32,371 bases of DNA from Sphingomonas hengshuiensis (lineage in GTDB: Bacteria; Pseudomonadota; Alphaproteobacteria; Sphingomonadales; Sphingomonadaceae): the NCBI GenBank assembly GCA_003240755.1, contig QFNF01000036.1:1-32371 (forward strand), given 5' to 3'. The notes beneath the pieces were generated by a model that had not been told where the DNA came from, made no database searches, and worked only from the letters and a program-made list of their open reading frames with translations. Position 1 is the first letter of the stretch; each line of letters starts with the position of its first letter. The position numbers and the translations under genes are program-made. Positions 1 through 7,425 of the stretch are shown here, piece after piece.

Positions 1-1997
1 CGGTCTTTCTCTACCACGCCATCCCGGCGGGGATGGACATGGGGATCGTCAACGCGGGGCAGCTCGACGTGTACGACACGATCGATGCCGAGCTGCGCAC
101 CGCGTGCGAGGACGTGATCCTCAATCGCGATCCCGACGCGACCGAGCGGCTGATCGCGCTGGCCGAAAAGTACAAGGGCACCGATGCGGTGGCGGAGAAG
201 GCGGCGGCGGAATGGCGCGGCCTGCCCGTCGTCAAGCGGCTGGAATATGCGTTGGTCAAGGGCATCGACGCGCATGTCGTCGACGATACCGAGGAATGCC
301 GGCAGCAGTTCGCAAGGCCCATCGAGGTCATCGAAGGCCCGCTGATGGACGGGATGAACGTCGTCGGCGACCTGTTCGGCAGCGGCAAGATGTTCCTGCC
401 GCAGGTGGTCAAGTCGGCGCGCGTGATGAAGAAGGCGGTTGCCCACCTGCTGCCCTTCATCGAGGCCGCCAAGGAACCCGGCGCCAAGGGCAAGGGCAAG
501 ATCATCATGGCGACGGTGAAGGGCGACGTCCATGATATCGGCAAGAACATCGTCGGCGTCGTGCTCCAGTGCAACGGCTTCGATGTGGTCGACCTGGGCG
601 TCATGGTGCCGTGGACGAGGATCCTCGAAGCGGCGAACGAGAACGACGCCGACATGATCGGCCTGTCGGGGCTCATCACCCCGTCGCTGGACGAGATGGT
701 GACGGTGGCCGAGGAGATGAAGCGCGCGGGGATGACCATGCCGCTGCTGATCGGCGGGGCGACGACGTCGAAGGTCCATACCGCGCTGCGCATCTCGCCG
801 GCCTATGACGGGCCGATCGTCCATGTCCTCGACGCATCGCGCGCGGTGGGCGTGGCGACGACGCTGGTCAGCGATACCGGGCGCGACGCCTATGTCGAAC
901 AGGTCGCGGCGGAATATGATGCGGTGCGCGTGGCACGCGCGGGCAAGGGGCAGAGCGACCTCGCGCCGATCGCCGAGGCGCGGGCCAACGCGTTCGTCGT
1001 CGATTTCGGCCAGAAACCGGCAGCGCCGAACAAGCCGGGGCGGCATGTGTTCGCCGACTGGGACCTCGCCGACCTGCGCGACTATATCGACTGGACGCCG
1101 TTCTTCCGCGCGTGGGAACTGGCGGGGAATTTCCCGGCGATCCTGACCGACGAGGTCGTGGGGGAGAGCGCGACCTCGCTGTTCGAGGATGCGCAGGCGA
1201 TGCTCGACCGCATCATCGCCGAGAAGTGGCTGACGGCGCGGGGCGTCGCGGCGCTATGGCATTGCCGGCGCGACGGCGACGACGTGATCGTCGACGTACC
1301 CGCCGCGCAGCTCGAACCGGCGATGGAGGCGGGGCGCGTGTCGCCGCTGTCGGGCGTACCGCACGACTTCGCCACGCCGATGCAGACCGCGCACGCCACC
1401 CATGCGATCCGGATGCCGTTCCTGCGCCAGCAGGTGAAGAAGCGCGAGGGGCGGGCGAACATGTGCCTCGCCGACTTCGTCGATCCGGCGGGCGACTGGA
1501 TGGGCGGCTTCGCGGTCGGCATCCACGGCATCGACCCGCATATCGCGCGGTTCAAGGCCGAGAATGACGATTACCAGGACATCCTGCTGAAAGCGCTGGC
1601 GGACCGGCTGGCCGAGGCGTTTGCCGAACGGCTGCACCATCATGTCCGCACCGATCTGTGGGGCTATGCGCCGGACGAGCAACTGACCAACGAGGCGATG
1701 ATCCGCGAACAGTATCGCGGCATTCGCCCGGCGCCCGGATATCCGGCCTGTCCCGACCACAGCCAGAAACCGATCCTGTTCGACATGCTGGGCGCGGAGC
1801 AGGCGACCGGCATCACCTTGACCGACAGTTTCGCGATGCTGCCGACGGCGGCAGTTTCCGGCTTTTATTTCGGGCATCCCGACAGCGCCTATTTCGGGGT
1901 GGCGCGGATCGGGCGCGATCAACTGGAGGAATATGCGACGCGCCGCGGCGTCAGCCTCGAGCAGGCGGAGCGGTGGCTGCGGCCCAATCTCGACTGA
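1..1997 (+). CDS. metH: Methionine synthase, cobalamin-dependent (3' part, cut by left edge)
   Basis: Transfers a methyl group from 5-methyltetrahydrofolate to homocysteine through cobalamin in the cytosol. The open frame enters from the left edge (first full codon at position 3), so this is the C-terminal ~664 residues. Visible in order are the end of the pterin-binding barrel ([11 protein letters not shown]), the helical cap domain, and the B12-binding Rossmann domain with the DxHxxG signature DVHDIG (cobalt-ligand His codon at 531-533). The C-terminal reactivation domain follows, with the AdoMet-binding [12 protein letters not shown] motif near 1726-1761, and the protein ends in WLRPNLD. 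All canonical modules in this part are intact. The last 47 bases overlap the convergent hydrolase gene. The full length and the presence of the homocysteine-binding domain cannot be judged here. Family assignment is very secure. Confidence 0.97.
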   Translation, partial: VFLYHAIPAGMDMGIVNAGQLDVYDTIDAELRTACEDVILNRDPDATERLIALAEKYKGTDAVAEKAAAEWRGLPVVKRLEYALVKGIDAHVVDDTEECRQQFARPIEVIEGPLMDGMNVVGDLFGSGKMFLPQVVKSARVMKKAVAHLLPFIEAAKEPGAKGKGKIIMATVKGDVHDIGKNIVGVVLQCNGFDVVDLGVMVPWTRILEAANENDADMIGLSGLITPSLDEMVTVAEEMKRAGMTMPLLIGGATTSKVHTALRISPAYDGPIVHVLDASRAVGVATTLVSDTGRDAYVEQVAAEYDAVRVARAGKGQSDLAPIAEARANAFVVDFGQKPAAPNKPGRHVFADWDLADLRDYIDWTPFFRAWELAGNFPAILTDEVVGESATSLFEDAQAMLDRIIAEKWLTARGVAALWHCRRDGDDVIVDVPAAQLEPAMEAGRVSPLSGVPHDFATPMQTAHATHAIRMPFLRQQVKKREGRANMCLADFVDPAGDWMGGFAVGIHGIDPHIARFKAENDDYQDILLKALADRLAEAFAERLHHHVRTDLWGYAPDEQLTNEAMIREQYRGIRPAPGYPACPDHSQKPILFDMLGAEQATGITLTDSFAMLPTAAVSGFYFGHPDSAYFGVARIGRDQLEEYATRRGVSLEQAERWLRPNLD

Positions 1998-2757
1998 GCG
2001 CGTCGAGCAGCCGTTCGCGCAGCCAGTCGCCGTCGCCGGGGCGCGCGAAGCTGTGGCTGTCGCTGTCGCGGCGGTGCAGGGCGGAAAGCCGGCGAAGGCG
2101 GCACGCAGCGAGGAACGCGACGGCGGTATGGTCGCGGGTCGCCAGCAGGATGTCGGCGGGGGCTCCGGCGGCAAGGGCGGCGGTGAAGGCGCGGATCAGG
2201 TCGCTCTGGCCGGGGCGACGCGTCGCGAGGGTCGCCAATCCTTGCGCGAGGCGGCCGAAGTTGACACGGCCGGTCAGCAGGCGCCGCCATGCCGCGGGCG
2301 ATGCGAGGCGCGCGGCATAGGTCGCGCGGATCGCGGCGGGGGGCGGCAGGTCGCCGGAAGGCTCGACGATCCAGGGATTGGCGAGGACCAGCCGGTCGAT
2401 GCCGGCCGGCCCGTGGAACAGCGCCAGTGCGGTCGCGGCGTCGCAATTGCCGAACGCCACCATCCGCGTGACGCCGGCATGGTCGCGCAACGCGGCGGCG
2501 GCGGCGGCGATGTCGGGGCCGCTCGACAGGAACCCGCCATTGCTGCCGGTCGAATCGCCGATGCCGCGGCGGTCGAAGCGCAGCACCGGATGGCCCGCCG
2601 CGGCGATCGCCGCCGCCAGCATCGCCATGCCGCGATGCGCGCCGATGCGCAGTTCGTTGCCGCCCGACACGATCAGCAGCCCGGTGGTGCCAGGCGCGCC
2701 GTCGAGCGTGCCGGCCAGCGTCTCTCCCGCGCAGGGGAAGCTCACCAGCCGACGCAT
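1951..2757 (-). CDS. Alpha/beta hydrolase 1, exosortase A system-associated (TIGR03100-like)
   Basis: A 268-residue alpha/beta hydrolase recognised as the type-1 hydrolase of exosortase A loci. Its substrate is unknown. The start is ATG at 2757 ([20 protein letters not shown]). It overlaps the upstream hydrolase gene by 16 bases and follows it in the ACP arm, so the two are probably translationally coupled. The nucleophile-elbow position reads FGNCDAA, placing Cys105 where most relatives of the fold have Ser. A later Asp (TRDHTA) and a late His (DSHSF) could complete the triad. The oxyanion-region FDRRGIGDS motif is present. The 3' end overlaps metH tail to tail. Role in the polysaccharide pathway is inferred from context only. 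A thioesterase- or dienelactone-hydrolase-like activity is possible. Confidence 0.88.
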   Translation of the reverse strand: MRRLVSFPCAGETLAGTLDGAPGTTGLLIVSGGNELRIGAHRGMAMLAAAIAAAGHPVLRFDRRGIGDSTGSNGGFLSSGPDIAAAAAALRDHAGVTRMVAFGNCDAATALALFHGPAGIDRLVLANPWIVEPSGDLPPPAAIRATYAARLASPAAWRRLLTGRVNFGRLAQGLATLATRRPGQSDLIRAFTAALAAGAPADILLATRDHTAVAFLAACRLRRLSALHRRDSDSHSFARPGDGDWLRERLLDALSRDWAAATAPPARG

Positions 2758-3413
2758 GCACGGCTCCACGCGGCAAGATCGTCGGCAAGCAGCGCGGCGA
2801 GCACCGGGTCGTCCCCCGGCTCGGCCCGACGCCAAACCGGAGCGGCGTCGATGCGCAGGTCGGCATGGTCCGGATCGGTGCCCAGCCGGACGATGCGGCA
2901 GGGATGATCGGTACATGGCGTCGCGCCGGCCAGGTCGGCCAGCATCGACGCGGCGATACGGTTGCCCGCGATATCGACGACCGGCGCGCCACGATCGATC
3001 CCGCCCGCAGCCTGTGCGACCCGCTCCAGTTCGCGGACCAGCCGGCTGCCGGACTGGGGGGCGAGCTGCCACCGGCACGCGACGGCGGCCCCGGTGTCGA
3101 ACAGCGCGCCGGCGCGGATCGACGCGCCGACGACCGGACGATCGCCGGCATCGACCAGCGCGGTGATCGCCGATCGCCAGTCGCCCAGCGTCACCGCATC
3201 GGTGGCCAGCGGGCTTTCCCCCTGTCCGGGAAGGTCGGGCAGCATGCCGGCGATGCCGCGATCGGCCAGCGCGCGGAGCAGTCCGACCGCAAAGGTCCGG
3301 GTCCGGTTCGCTTCCTCGAACGGGGGCAGGATCAGCAGCACGACCGGACCGGTATCGGGACCGAAGCGCCACAGCGCCTCATGCCCGCCGGGCCAGTCGT
3401 AGCGGTCGATCAA
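2742..3413 (-). CDS. Alpha/beta hydrolase 2, exosortase A system-associated (TIGR03101-like)
   Basis: A 223-residue hydrolase-like protein matching the second alpha/beta hydrolase of exosortase A clusters. It opens with MIDRYDWPGGHEALWRFGP, then LPPFEEANRTRTFAV, a PDLPGQGES segment and a candidate nucleophile elbow, VVGASIRAGA. The tail, with APVWRRAEPGDDP, resembles the conserved C-terminus I associate with this family (GPPFW-like). The start is inferred to be TTG at 3413-3411, because no ATG lies in the N-terminal region and the TTG overlaps the ACP stop codon (TTGA at 3413-3410), a coupling arrangement. I see no obvious late catalytic His, so whether it is an active hydrolase is uncertain. 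Substrate unknown. Confidence 0.85.
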   Translation of the reverse strand: MIDRYDWPGGHEALWRFGPDTGPVVLLILPPFEEANRTRTFAVGLLRALADRGIAGMLPDLPGQGESPLATDAVTLGDWRSAITALVDAGDRPVVGASIRAGALFDTGAAVACRWQLAPQSGSRLVRELERVAQAAGGIDRGAPVVDIAGNRIAASMLADLAGATPCTDHPCRIVRLGTDPDHADLRIDAAPVWRRAEPGDDPVLAALLADDLAAWSRACVGW

Positions 3414-3682
3414 GCCGGCGCCTTGGCGCTGGCGAAGGCGACCAGCGCGCCGAAGGTTTCGAGCGTATCGCCGTCGATGTCGTCGTCCTCGATCAGGATG
3501 CCGAGGCGATCCTCGATCTCGGTCAGCACCCCGGCCACCGCCATCGAATCGAGTTCGGGAAGCGCGCCGAACAGCGGCGTCGCGTCATCGAACGCCGCCA
3601 CCCGTTCATCGGACAGGCCGAGCACGTCGCGCAACACCGCGCGCACGGTTTCCTCGATCGATGCCGAACCGGTCTGAACCAC
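3410..3682 (-). CDS. Acyl carrier protein, exosortase A system-associated
   Basis: A 90-residue acidic acyl carrier protein, the first gene of the minus arm. The phosphopantetheine attachment motif is PELDSMAV, with Ser46 as the predicted modified residue, followed by typical ACP helices (TEIEDRLGILIEDDDID). The start is taken as GTG at 3682-3680: no ATG is available, and AGGGGAG lies 6 bases upstream of it, an excellent Shine-Dalgarno spacing. The frame stays open far upstream, but only in non-conserved antisense sequence of the ligase gene. The ACP is divergent to an adenylate-forming ligase and a PLP decarboxylase and is coupled to two hydrolases. This suggests it carries an acyl or aminoacyl intermediate used in polysaccharide modification. 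The cargo is unknown. Confidence 0.9.
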   Translation of the reverse strand: MVQTGSASIEETVRAVLRDVLGLSDERVAAFDDATPLFGALPELDSMAVAGVLTEIEDRLGILIEDDDIDGDTLETFGALVAFASAKAPA

Positions 3683-3913
3683 TATCCACTCCCCTGTTGG
3701 TCGGCGACGTTTAGGGGGTGTGGGCGGTGCTGCCAAGCGGGGTGGTTTTCGGGAATGATACGGAGATATGGGGCGGGGATGTCTGCCGATCCCGGTTTCG
3801 CTCGCAGCGTATCCCCGCCTGCCTGGGGGTACGTCATTGCTCATGGCAACGGCACCGGACGACTTCCGCCCTCTGCCCTGTATCTGCCCTTCGTTCGGCG
3901 CTAGGGGATGGCG
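3683..3913. promoter_or_regulatory. Divergent promoter region of the two XrtA arms, with a 9-bp inverted repeat
   Basis: About 230 noncoding bases separate the start of the ACP (leftward) from the start of the ligase (rightward), so promoters for both arms should lie here. The clearest structure is a perfect 9-base inverted repeat, GGCGGGGAT at 3772-3780 and ATCCCCGCC at 3811-3819, with a 30-base centre. It could be an operator pair or a hairpin. I found no convincing sigma-70 or sigma-54 (-24/-12) promoter on either strand. The promoter assignment therefore rests on gene orientation only. Confidence 0.5.
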
Positions 3914-5422
3914 ATGGTGCCCTTGAACCCCGTACCCCAACGGATCGACCGGTTGCCGGCATGCGGTGCGGCGGACGCTCCGGCGTTGGTCGATCGTGCC
4001 GGCGCGTTGACCTATGCCGAACTGGAAACGATGGTCGCGACGATGGCGGGCGGCCTGCGGGCGATGGGCGTCGCGGCGGGGGACCGGGTGGCGACATGGC
4101 TGCCCAAGACGCGCACGGCGTGTCTGATGCCGCTGGCCGCGGCGCGGATCGGCGCGGTGCATGTACCGGTCAATCCCGCGCTGAAGCGGGCACAGGTCGC
4201 GCATATCCTGAGCGATAGCGGGGCGGCGGCGCTGGTGACGCAGGCGTCGCGGGTAGAGGCGCTGGCGGAGGGCGACGTGCCGCCGGGGTGTCGGGTGGTG
4301 GTCGATACGCCGGATGGCGACCCCGTCCGAGCCCGGGATTATGATTCCAATGCTCTGGCGGCGATCCTCTATACGTCCGGCTCGACCGGACGGCCCAAGG
4401 GGGTGATGCTGTCCCATGCCAATCTGTGGCTGGGGGCGGTGTCGGTCGCGCGGTATCTGAAACTCGCGCCGGCGGACCGGGTGCTGGCGGTGCTGCCGCT
4501 CAGCTTCGATTACGGACAGAACCAGTTGCTGTCGACCTGGGCGGCGGGGGGAGCGGTGGTGCCGCTCGACTATCTGACCGCGCGCGACGTGGTGAAGGCG
4601 GTCGAGCACTATGCGGTGACGACGCTGGCCGGGGTGCCGCCGCTGTGGACGCAGTTGCTGGAGGCGGACTGGCCCGACGCGGTCGCGGCGCGGCTGGGGC
4701 GGTTGACCAATTCGGGCGGGGCGTTGACGCCGCGAATGGTGCGCGGCCTGCGCGCCCGGTTCCCCGCTGCCGACCTCTATGCGATGTACGGACTGACCGA
4801 GGCATTCCGGTCGACCTTCCTCGATCCCGCGCTCATCGATGCGAACCCGGATGCGATCGGATCGGCGATACCCTTTGCCGAAGTCGCGGTGGTGCGCCCC
4901 GATGGCAGTCGGGCGGGGCCGGGGGAGCCGGGCGAGCTGGTCCATGCCGGGCCGCTGGTGGCGCAGGGATATTGGCGCGATGCGGAGCGGACGGCGGCGC
5001 GGTTCCGTGCCGCCCCGGCGTGGATGGCGAGCGGCGGCATGGCGGTGTGGTCGGGCGACACCGTCGCGCTGGGGCCGGACGGCTTGCTGCGCTTCGTCGG
5101 ACGGGATGACGAGATGATGAAGGTCGCGGGCAACCGGATCAGCCCGACCGAAATCGAGGAAGCGGTGCTGGCGGGTGGCGAGGTGGCGGAAGCGGTCGCC
5201 ATCGGCCTGCCCGACGATCGGCAGGGGCAGGCGATCGCCGTCGTCGCGCGGGCGGCGGTGCCCGATGCGGAGGCGGCGGTCCGCGTGCGGTTGCGCCGCG
5301 ACCTGCCGAGTTTCCAGCAGCCGTCGCATTATGTCTGGGTCGAGGAACTGCCGCGCAACGCCAATGGCAAGCTCGACCGGGTGGCCATCCGCGCGCTGGC
5401 GGCGCAGGGGGTGGCGGCATGA
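3914..5422 (+). CDS. Acyl-CoA ligase (AMP-forming), exosortase A system-associated (TIGR03098)
   Basis: An ANL-superfamily adenylate-forming enzyme of about 502 residues. It should activate a carboxylate with ATP and load it onto a thiol, either CoA or the ACP encoded next door. Visible motifs are the P-loop ILYTSGSTGRPKGVM near residue 150, the YGLTEAF motif, the SGDTVALGPDGLLRFVGRDD hinge region, and the C-terminal catalytic lysine in NANGKLDR near residue 486. The start at 3914 is preferred over the ATG at 3908: AGGGG lies at 3903-3907, giving 6-base spacing to 3914 but none to 3908. It overlaps the downstream decarboxylase by ATGA. The family assignment is secure, but the substrate is unknown. 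Confidence 0.92.
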   Translation: MVPLNPVPQRIDRLPACGAADAPALVDRAGALTYAELETMVATMAGGLRAMGVAAGDRVATWLPKTRTACLMPLAAARIGAVHVPVNPALKRAQVAHILSDSGAAALVTQASRVEALAEGDVPPGCRVVVDTPDGDPVRARDYDSNALAAILYTSGSTGRPKGVMLSHANLWLGAVSVARYLKLAPADRVLAVLPLSFDYGQNQLLSTWAAGGAVVPLDYLTARDVVKAVEHYAVTTLAGVPPLWTQLLEADWPDAVAARLGRLTNSGGALTPRMVRGLRARFPAADLYAMYGLTEAFRSTFLDPALIDANPDAIGSAIPFAEVAVVRPDGSRAGPGEPGELVHAGPLVAQGYWRDAERTAARFRAAPAWMASGGMAVWSGDTVALGPDGLLRFVGRDDEMMKVAGNRISPTEIEEAVLAGGEVAEAVAIGLPDDRQGQAIAVVARAAVPDAEAAVRVRLRRDLPSFQQPSHYVWVEELPRNANGKLDRVAIRALAAQGVAA

Positions 5423-6651
5423 AGCCGATCGGTCCCATCCCGCCCGCCTTTGCCGGGCAATCGCGCCTGACCGTGGGTGGCGAGGATTTCGCCACGCTGC
5501 TGGAGCAGGCCGGGGATACGCCGGCGTTCCTCTATGACGGCGCGGCGATCGCCGCCCGGATCGCGCGGCTGCGCGCGGCGCTGCCGGTCGGGGTCGGGGT
5601 GCATTATGCGATCAAGGCCAATCCGCATGCCGCGCTGTTGCAGGCGATGGGGCCGCTGGTCGACGGTCTGGACGTGGCGTCGGGTGGCGAGCTGGCCATG
5701 GCGCTGCGCGTCAAGCCGGCGGCGGCGATCAGCTTTGCCGGTCCGGGCAAGCGCGACGACGAACTGGCCGGGGCGATCGCCGCCGGCGCGACGCTGCATG
5801 TCGAATCGGAGGGCGAGGCCGACCGCGCGCTGGCGATCGGCGACCGGATGGGGGTGCCGCCGCGGATCGCCGTGCGGGTGAACCCCGATTTCGAACTGCG
5901 CGGGTCGGGGATGCGGATGGGCGGGCGGGCGTCGCCGTTCGGGATCGACGCGGTGCGGGTGCCGGGGCTCGTGCGGCGGCTGGTGGCGGCCGGGGCCGAC
6001 TGGCACGGCTTCCACATCTTTGCCGGATCGCAGACGCTGGACAGCGGGGCGATCATCGAGGCGCAGGCCGCAACGCTGGCGCTGGCCGGGCGGCTGGCCG
6101 ACGACGCGGGGGCGGTGCCGGCGTTCGTCAATCTGGGCGGCGGGTTCGGCATCCCCTATTTCGCGGGCGATAGGCCGGTCGATGTCGAGGGCGTGGGCGC
6201 GGCGCTGGGCGAGGCGCTGGCCCGACGCGGGCCGGCGCTGGCGGGGACCGGCTTCGCGGTCGAACTGGGCCGCTGGCTGGTCGGGGAGGCCGGCGTCTAT
6301 TGCACCCGCGTGGTCGATGTGAAGGACAGCGGCGGCGAGACGTTCGTCGTGGTCGATGGCGGGCTGCACCACCAGTTGGCGGCCAGCGGCAATTTCGGGA
6401 CGGTCGTCCGGCGCAACTATCCGGTGGCGGTCGCCGAGCGGATGGATGCCGCACCCGCCATCACCGCGTCGGTCGTCGGTTGCCTGTGCACGCCGCTCGA
6501 CCGGCTGACCGACCGGGTGGCGCTGCCCGCCGTCGCGGTCGGCGACACGATCGTGCTGTTCCAGGCAGGGGCCTATGGCGCGACCGCCAGCCCGGCGGCG
6601 TTCCTGGGGCACCCCCCGGCGCGCGAATGGTTCATTCCGGGAAATCCGTGA
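5419..6651 (+). CDS. Pyridoxal-dependent decarboxylase, exosortase A system-associated (TIGR03099)
   Basis: A 410-residue fold-type-III PLP decarboxylase of the diaminopimelate/ornithine decarboxylase family. The PLP lysine is Lys66 in HYAIKANPH. A Gly-rich phosphate-binding segment (NLGGGFGIPYF), the ELGRW motif and the C-terminal catalytic Cys region VGCLCTPLD are visible. It is not the housekeeping lysA by context: it is fused into the XrtA operon by a 4-base overlap with the acyl-CoA ligase gene. An ACP- or CoA-tethered amino acid is a plausible substrate, because BtrK-type relatives act on ACP-bound glutamate, but that is inference. The start is ATG at 5419. A 137-base gap follows before the export genes. 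Confidence 0.92.
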   Translation: MKPIGPIPPAFAGQSRLTVGGEDFATLLEQAGDTPAFLYDGAAIAARIARLRAALPVGVGVHYAIKANPHAALLQAMGPLVDGLDVASGGELAMALRVKPAAAISFAGPGKRDDELAGAIAAGATLHVESEGEADRALAIGDRMGVPPRIAVRVNPDFELRGSGMRMGGRASPFGIDAVRVPGLVRRLVAAGADWHGFHIFAGSQTLDSGAIIEAQAATLALAGRLADDAGAVPAFVNLGGGFGIPYFAGDRPVDVEGVGAALGEALARRGPALAGTGFAVELGRWLVGEAGVYCTRVVDVKDSGGETFVVVDGGLHHQLAASGNFGTVVRRNYPVAVAERMDAAPAITASVVGCLCTPLDRLTDRVALPAVAVGDTIVLFQAGAYGATASPAAFLGHPPAREWFIPGNP

Positions 6652-6672
6652 ACCGGACGCTGCGCGGCGAAG

Positions 6673-6701
6673 GTGCGTTCGGTGCGAAAGCGGACTATAC
6701 T
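6673..6701 (+). promoter_or_regulatory. Possible sigma-70 promoter before the export operon
   Basis: In the 137-base gap between the decarboxylase and the export lipoprotein genes, TATACT (6696-6701) is a good -10 match. The hexamer 17 bases upstream (GTGCGT, 6673-6678) is a poor -35. It would provide internal transcription of the export, kinase and XrtA genes. This is a weak call. Confidence 0.25.
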
Positions 6702-6788
6702 CAACCGTATCTTTACCCCTTGGCAGCATAGCGGGTGAAGTCCTGCGCAGTCCCGGGCGGCTGCGCTTGTCGGTTACGAGGTATTGGA

Positions 6789-7424
6789 ATGCGTCGCAGG
6801 CATGGTTTTGGCACGGGTGTGGCGCTTTGCGCGGTGCTGGGCGGATGCGCGGGTGGCGCGACGCGCCCCGAACTGCCGCCCGCGCCGTTCGTGCAGGCGA
6901 AGGAGGCACCGGGCGAGGCCTATGTCATCGGGCCGCTCGACCAGCTCAGCATCTTCGTGTGGCGCAACCCCGAACTGTCGACCAAGGTGCAGGTGCGCCC
7001 CGACGGGCGGATCACCACGCCCCTTATCAACGACATGCCCGCCACCGGCAAGACGCCGGCGATGCTGGCCGACGACCTGAAGCTGGCGCTGGGCGAATTC
7101 GTGACGAACCCGCTGGTGTCGGTGATCGTCGAGAATTTCTCCGGCACGTTCAGCCAGCAGGTGCGCGTGGTCGGCGCGACCGAGAAACCGGCGTCGATCC
7201 CGTACCGCGCCAACATGACGCTGCTCGACGCGATGATTACCGTGGGCGGGCTGAACCAATATGCCGCCGGCAACCGCGCGCGGCTGGTCCGGTACGATCG
7301 CGCGACCGGCAAGCAGTCCGAATTCGGGCTGCGCATCTCCAGCCTGCTCAAGAACGGCGATTCGTCGGCGAATGTGAAGCTGCAGCCGGGCGACGTCATC
7401 ATCATCCCCGAAAGCATGTTCTGA
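6789..7424 (+). CDS. Short Wza-like polysaccharide export lipoprotein (XrtA/PEP-CTERM type, TIGR03027)
   Basis: A 211-residue outer-membrane polysaccharide export (OPX) protein. The start is ATG at 6789, with GAGG 7 bases upstream at 6778-6781; an in-frame GTG at 6735 would add 18 residues and spoil the signal peptide. The N-terminus MRRRHGF, a hydrophobic stretch and VLGGC form a lipoprotein signal with lipidated Cys20. A poly-export domain (YVIGPLDQLSIFVWRNPEL) is followed by one SLBB-type domain (VRVVGATEKPASIPYR to GDVIIIPESMF). The protein stops right after it. It lacks the additional domains and the amphipathic C-terminal helix that form the outer-membrane pore in full-length Wza of about 380 residues. 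It should guide polysaccharide across the periplasm with the chain-length protein encoded next. Confidence 0.93.
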   Translation: MRRRHGFGTGVALCAVLGGCAGGATRPELPPAPFVQAKEAPGEAYVIGPLDQLSIFVWRNPELSTKVQVRPDGRITTPLINDMPATGKTPAMLADDLKLALGEFVTNPLVSVIVENFSGTFSQQVRVVGATEKPASIPYRANMTLLDAMITVGGLNQYAAGNRARLVRYDRATGKQSEFGLRISSLLKNGDSSANVKLQPGDVIIIPESMF

Positions 7425-7425
7425 C

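Noticed and set aside
3683..3913. Sigma-54 promoter for the XrtA arms (TGGCA-containing words on both strands)
   Set aside because: Some XrtA genes are known to be under PrsR/sigma-54, so I looked, but no TGGCAC-N5-TTGC pair with correct GG/GC spacing was found here or before the export gene (6652-6788).
5419..6651. Housekeeping diaminopimelate decarboxylase (lysA)
   Set aside because: The fold and motifs are shared, but operon fusion to the XrtA-associated ligase and matching of the exosortase A subfamily make a dedicated role more likely.
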